This document shows positions 6,183-8,282 of a DNA stretch of 8,282 nucleotides, piece after piece; position 1 is the first letter of the stretch; every line of letters begins with the position of its first letter. Under the pieces are notes generated by a model. The model was given only the letters and a program-made list of their open reading frames with translations, was not told the origin of the DNA and did not search any database. Origin of the DNA: UMGS1002 sp964463325 (GTDB lineage Bacteria > Bacillota > Clostridia > Oscillospirales > CAG-272); contig CAYXBY010000067.1 of the NCBI GenBank assembly GCA_964463325.1, positions 1 to 8,282 of the forward strand, given 5' to 3'. Made by a program: the position numbers and the translations under genes.

Positions 6183-6273
6183 CCGTATATGAGAGATTCA
6201 ATGCTTGAGCCTCTGTACGGCGCAAACAGAAGTATGCTTTTGAGTACCTGTGATTTCATCAAATTTAATGAAG
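6183..6273 (+). promoter_or_regulatory. Fold-prone rpsL-rpsG spacer (possible S7 control region)
   Basis: Three successive hairpins can be drawn. The first pairs CCGTA with TACGG (6183-6187/6216-6220), enclosing AGAG/CTCT (6192-6195/6211-6214) and TCAA/TTGA (6198-6201/6205-6208) with a TGC loop. The second pairs ACAG/CTGT (6226-6229/6248-6251) and GTA/TAC (6232-6234/6245-6247). The third pairs TTCAT/ATGAA (6255-6259/6268-6272) and overlaps the beginning of the rpsG Shine-Dalgarno site. In E. coli S7 binds the equivalent spacer and represses translation. Whether this spacer does the same is inference from position and folding potential only. Confidence 0.4.
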
Positions 6274-6277
6274 GAGG
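6271..6277 (+). promoter_or_regulatory. Ribosome binding site of rpsG
   Basis: AAGGAGG lies 9 bases before the GTG start at 6287. The strong site supports initiation at GTG rather than a downstream ATG. Its first two bases can pair in the upstream TTCAT/ATGAA hairpin. Confidence 0.9.
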
Positions 6278-6286
6278 GAAGTTACC

Positions 6287-6757
6287 GTGCCGAGAAGAGG
6301 AAAAATTTCCAAGAGAGACGTTCTGCCGGATCCGCTGTATAACTCCAAGCTTGTAACAAAGCTTGTCAACAACGTGATGCTGGACGGCAAGAAGGGCGTC
6401 GCTCAGACGATCGTTTATGACGCATTTGCCACAGTGGCTGCTAAAACAGAGCAGGATCCGCTGAAGGTATTCGAGGAGGCACTCGAGAATGTTATGCCCG
6501 AGCTCGAGGTCAAGGCTCGCCGCGTAGGCGGCTCTACCTACCAGGTTCCTATGGAGGTCAGACCCGAAAGACGTCAGACGCTTGGACTTCGCTGGCTCAT
6601 CACTTTCGCAAGAAAGCGCAGTGAGCGCACCATGGCAGACCGTCTTGCAGCCGAGATAATGGATGCAAAGAACAGCACCGGCGGAGCATTCAAGAAAAAA
6701 GAAGAGACACACAAGATGGCAGAAGCGAACCGCGCGTTTGCTCACTACCGTTATTAA
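6287..6757 (+). CDS. rpsG: 30S ribosomal protein S7
   Basis: The product has 156 residues, the usual bacterial length, with a GTG start. S7 nucleates assembly of the 16S rRNA 3' domain (30S head) and lines the mRNA exit/E-site region. Visible signatures are the basic N-terminus MPRRGKISKRDVLPDP, the LVNNVMLDGKKG block, the β-hairpin region VKARRVGGSTYQVPMEV at 75-91, RWLITFARKR, and the C-terminal KKKEETHKMAEANRAFAHYRY region that contacts rRNA and tRNA. The sequence is complete and unremarkable, with no frameshift. It is the second gene of the str operon, after a long spacer from rpsL and 18 bases before fusA. In other bacteria S7 is the autoregulator of this operon, which makes the structured spacer before it of interest. 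Confidence 0.98.
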   Translation: MPRRGKISKRDVLPDPLYNSKLVTKLVNNVMLDGKKGVAQTIVYDAFATVAAKTEQDPLKVFEEALENVMPELEVKARRVGGSTYQVPMEVRPERRQTLGLRWLITFARKRSERTMADRLAAEIMDAKNSTGGAFKKKEETHKMAEANRAFAHYRY

Positions 6758-6760
6758 AAA

Positions 6761-6765
6761 AGGAG
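6761..6765 (+). promoter_or_regulatory. Ribosome binding site of fusA
   Basis: AGGAG follows the run of A directly after the rpsG stop and lies 10 bases before ATG 6776. The short rpsG-fusA gap with no terminator or promoter indicates co-transcription. Confidence 0.85.
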
Positions 6766-6775
6766 ACCCGTATTT

Positions 6776-8282
6776 ATGCCCAGAGAATATTCACTTGAGC
6801 GTACAAGAAATATCGGTATTATGGCTCACATCGATGCCGGTAAGACGACTACGACAGAAAGAATATTGTTCTACACAGGCAAAACCCACAAGCTGGGTGA
6901 GACGCATGATGGTTCCGCTACGATGGACTGGATGGAGCAGGAGCAGGAGAGAGGTATCACTATCACCTCTGCCGCTACCACCTGCTACTGGAAGCAGCAT
7001 CGTATCAACATCATCGACACCCCCGGCCACGTGGACTTTACCGTTGAGGTCGAGCGCTCACTGCGAGTGCTTGATGGCTCGGTAACAGTATTTTGCGCCA
7101 AGGGCGGTGTTGAGCCTCAGTCCGAAACAGTCTGGAGACAGGCTGATAAGTACGGAGTTCCCCGCATGGCATATGTGAACAAGATGGATATCACCGGAGC
7201 TAACTTCTACAGAGTTATCGAGATGATGAAGGACAGACTTCACACTCACCCGGTGCCGATTCAGCTGCCGATCGGAGCTGAAGATCAGTTCAGAGGTATA
7301 ATTGATCTTATCAACATGGAGGCCGACATCTACTACGATGAGCTTGGCAAGGATATGCGCGTCGAGCCCATTCCGGAGGACATGCTCGAGCTGGCCCAGC
7401 AGTACAGAAACGAGATGATAGAGGCTGTCGCCGAGAGCGACGAGGCACTCTTCGAGAAGTTCTGCGCTGAGGAGGAGATCACTACCGAAGAAATAAAGCG
7501 TGCCATCCGTAAGGAGACTATCGCAAACAAGATCGTTCCCGTGGTCTGCGGAACATCTTACAGAAATAAGGGCGTTCAGAAGCTGTTGGACGCTATCATC
7601 GACTACATGCCCGCACCTACCGATGTCCCCGCTATCAAGGGTACCAACCCCGATACCGAGGAGGAGGTCGAGTGCCCGTCCGATGATAACGCTCCCTTCG
7701 CCGCCCTCGCCTTCAAGATCATGACCGACCCATACGTGGGCAAGCTCTGCTTCTTCAGAGTTTATTCCGGTCAGCTTGAGGTCGGTCAGACCGCATATAA
7801 CTCCAATAAGGACGCCCGGGAGCGCATGGGACGTATACTCCAGATGCACGCCAACGAGCGTAAGGATATGGATCACGTTTACAGCGGTGATATCGCTGCG
7901 GTGGTCGGTGTCAAGAACACTACTACGGGCGACACGCTCTGCGATGAAAAGCACCCTGTTATACTTGAGTCCATGGAATTCCCGGAGCCTGTTATAAGAG
8001 TTGCCATCGAGCCCAAGACCCGCGCGGGTCAGGACAAGATGGGTATCGCCCTTTCCAAGCTGGCTGAGGAAGACCCCACCTTCCGTACCTACACGGACGA
8101 GGAGACGGGTCAGACCATCATCGCCGGTATGGGCGAGCTTCACCTTGAGATCATCGTTGACAGATTGCTGCGTGAGTTCAAGGTTGAGGCTACCGTCGGT
8201 AAGCCGCAGGTCGCTTATAAGGAGACCATCAGACGCAAGGCCGACGTGGATATGAAGTATGTCCGTCAGTCCGGCGGTAAGG
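6776..8282 (+). CDS. fusA: Elongation factor G, N-terminal ~500 residues (3' end outside window)
   Basis: The frame from ATG 6776 stays open to the window edge: 502 codons of the ~690 usual for EF-G, with base 8282 starting the next codon. EF-G is the GTPase that drives tRNA/mRNA translocation and, with RRF, ribosome recycling. The G domain is intact: P-loop AHIDAGKT at 17-24, switch I region with EQERGITITSAATT, DTPGH at 81-85 with catalytic H85, NKMD at 135-138 and a G5-like CGTSY at 258-262. Domain II follows (about 290-400), then the domain III block GMGELHLEIIVDRL with H456, which corresponds to the fusidic-acid-site histidine of S. aureus. The final residues KYVRQSGGK begin domain IV. 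The close match throughout to canonical EF-G, rather than to TetM/TetO-type ribosomal protection proteins, and the place after rpsG make this the housekeeping fusA. Confidence 0.98.
   Translation, partial: MPREYSLERTRNIGIMAHIDAGKTTTTERILFYTGKTHKLGETHDGSATMDWMEQEQERGITITSAATTCYWKQHRINIIDTPGHVDFTVEVERSLRVLDGSVTVFCAKGGVEPQSETVWRQADKYGVPRMAYVNKMDITGANFYRVIEMMKDRLHTHPVPIQLPIGAEDQFRGIIDLINMEADIYYDELGKDMRVEPIPEDMLELAQQYRNEMIEAVAESDEALFEKFCAEEEITTEEIKRAIRKETIANKIVPVVCGTSYRNKGVQKLLDAIIDYMPAPTDVPAIKGTNPDTEEEVECPSDDNAPFAALAFKIMTDPYVGKLCFFRVYSGQLEVGQTAYNSNKDARERMGRILQMHANERKDMDHVYSGDIAAVVGVKNTTTGDTLCDEKHPVILESMEFPEPVIRVAIEPKTRAGQDKMGIALSKLAEEDPTFRTYTDEETGQTIIAGMGELHLEIIVDRLLREFKVEATVGKPQVAYKETIRRKADVDMKYVRQSGGK

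Noticed and set aside
6240..6269. TTGAGT...TTTAAT as an rpsG promoter
   Set aside because: The start would fall within the rpsG Shine-Dalgarno site, destroying it; matches are only partial.
6663..7085. 140-codon + strand frame bridging rpsG and fusA
   Set aside because: Overlaps both conserved genes out of frame, and has no SD and no family resemblance.
7058..8143. 361-codon antisense open frame in fusA
   Set aside because: Shadow of the intact EF-G frame, with no recognisable domain.
1..8282. Mobile elements, CRISPR, tRNA/rRNA or accessory islands
   Set aside because: No direct-repeat arrays, transposase motifs, tRNA-like folds or compositional breaks beyond the small RpoB/RpoC insertions were seen.

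Overview
The window is a slice of the bacterial rpoBC–str housekeeping locus, all on the + strand. In order it holds the 3' part of rpoB (RNA polymerase β), complete rpoC (β'), complete rpsL (S12), complete rpsG (S7) and the first ~500 codons of fusA (EF-G). Several points indicate a Firmicute, most likely a moderately GC-rich Clostridium-class anaerobe of the Oscillospiraceae/Ruminococcaceae type. The S12 has the Gram-positive N-terminal extension, β' lacks the proteobacterial trigger-loop insertion, Shine-Dalgarno sites are strong, GTG starts occur twice, and codon use mixes AGA with CGC/CGT. The genus is inference; no marker in the window fixes it.

Layout. Bases 1-1421 are the RpoB C-terminal ~470 residues, ending in a very acidic tail. 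rpoC follows after 24 bases (GTG at 1446, stop at 5411) and is co-transcribed. Bases 5412-5721 are a 310-base intergenic region containing a long GC-rich hairpin (probable terminator), an A6/T6 inverted repeat, a near-consensus extended -10 promoter with a palindromic -10/start region, and a structured 5' leader. From 5722 the str operon runs rpsL, a 151-base fold-prone spacer, rpsG, an 18-base gap and fusA, which leaves the window open.

Functionally, β and β' form the catalytic crab-claw of RNA polymerase, S12 and S7 are 30S proteins of the decoding and mRNA/tRNA path, and EF-G translocates the ribosome. The small L7Ae-like gene that many Firmicutes carry between rpoC and rpsL is absent; an apparent transcriptional boundary takes its place.

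No mobile element, CRISPR array, tRNA/rRNA or accessory system was seen. What deserves attention is divergence inside otherwise invariant proteins: a rewritten F-loop/bridge-helix cap in β', a proline next to the catalytic aspartate loop, three lineage-specific insertions in β/β', an arginine at the S12 lysine-88 streptomycin position, and possible autoregulatory RNA structures before rpsL and before rpsG. Family comparisons were made from memory of well-known homologues, not from searches.
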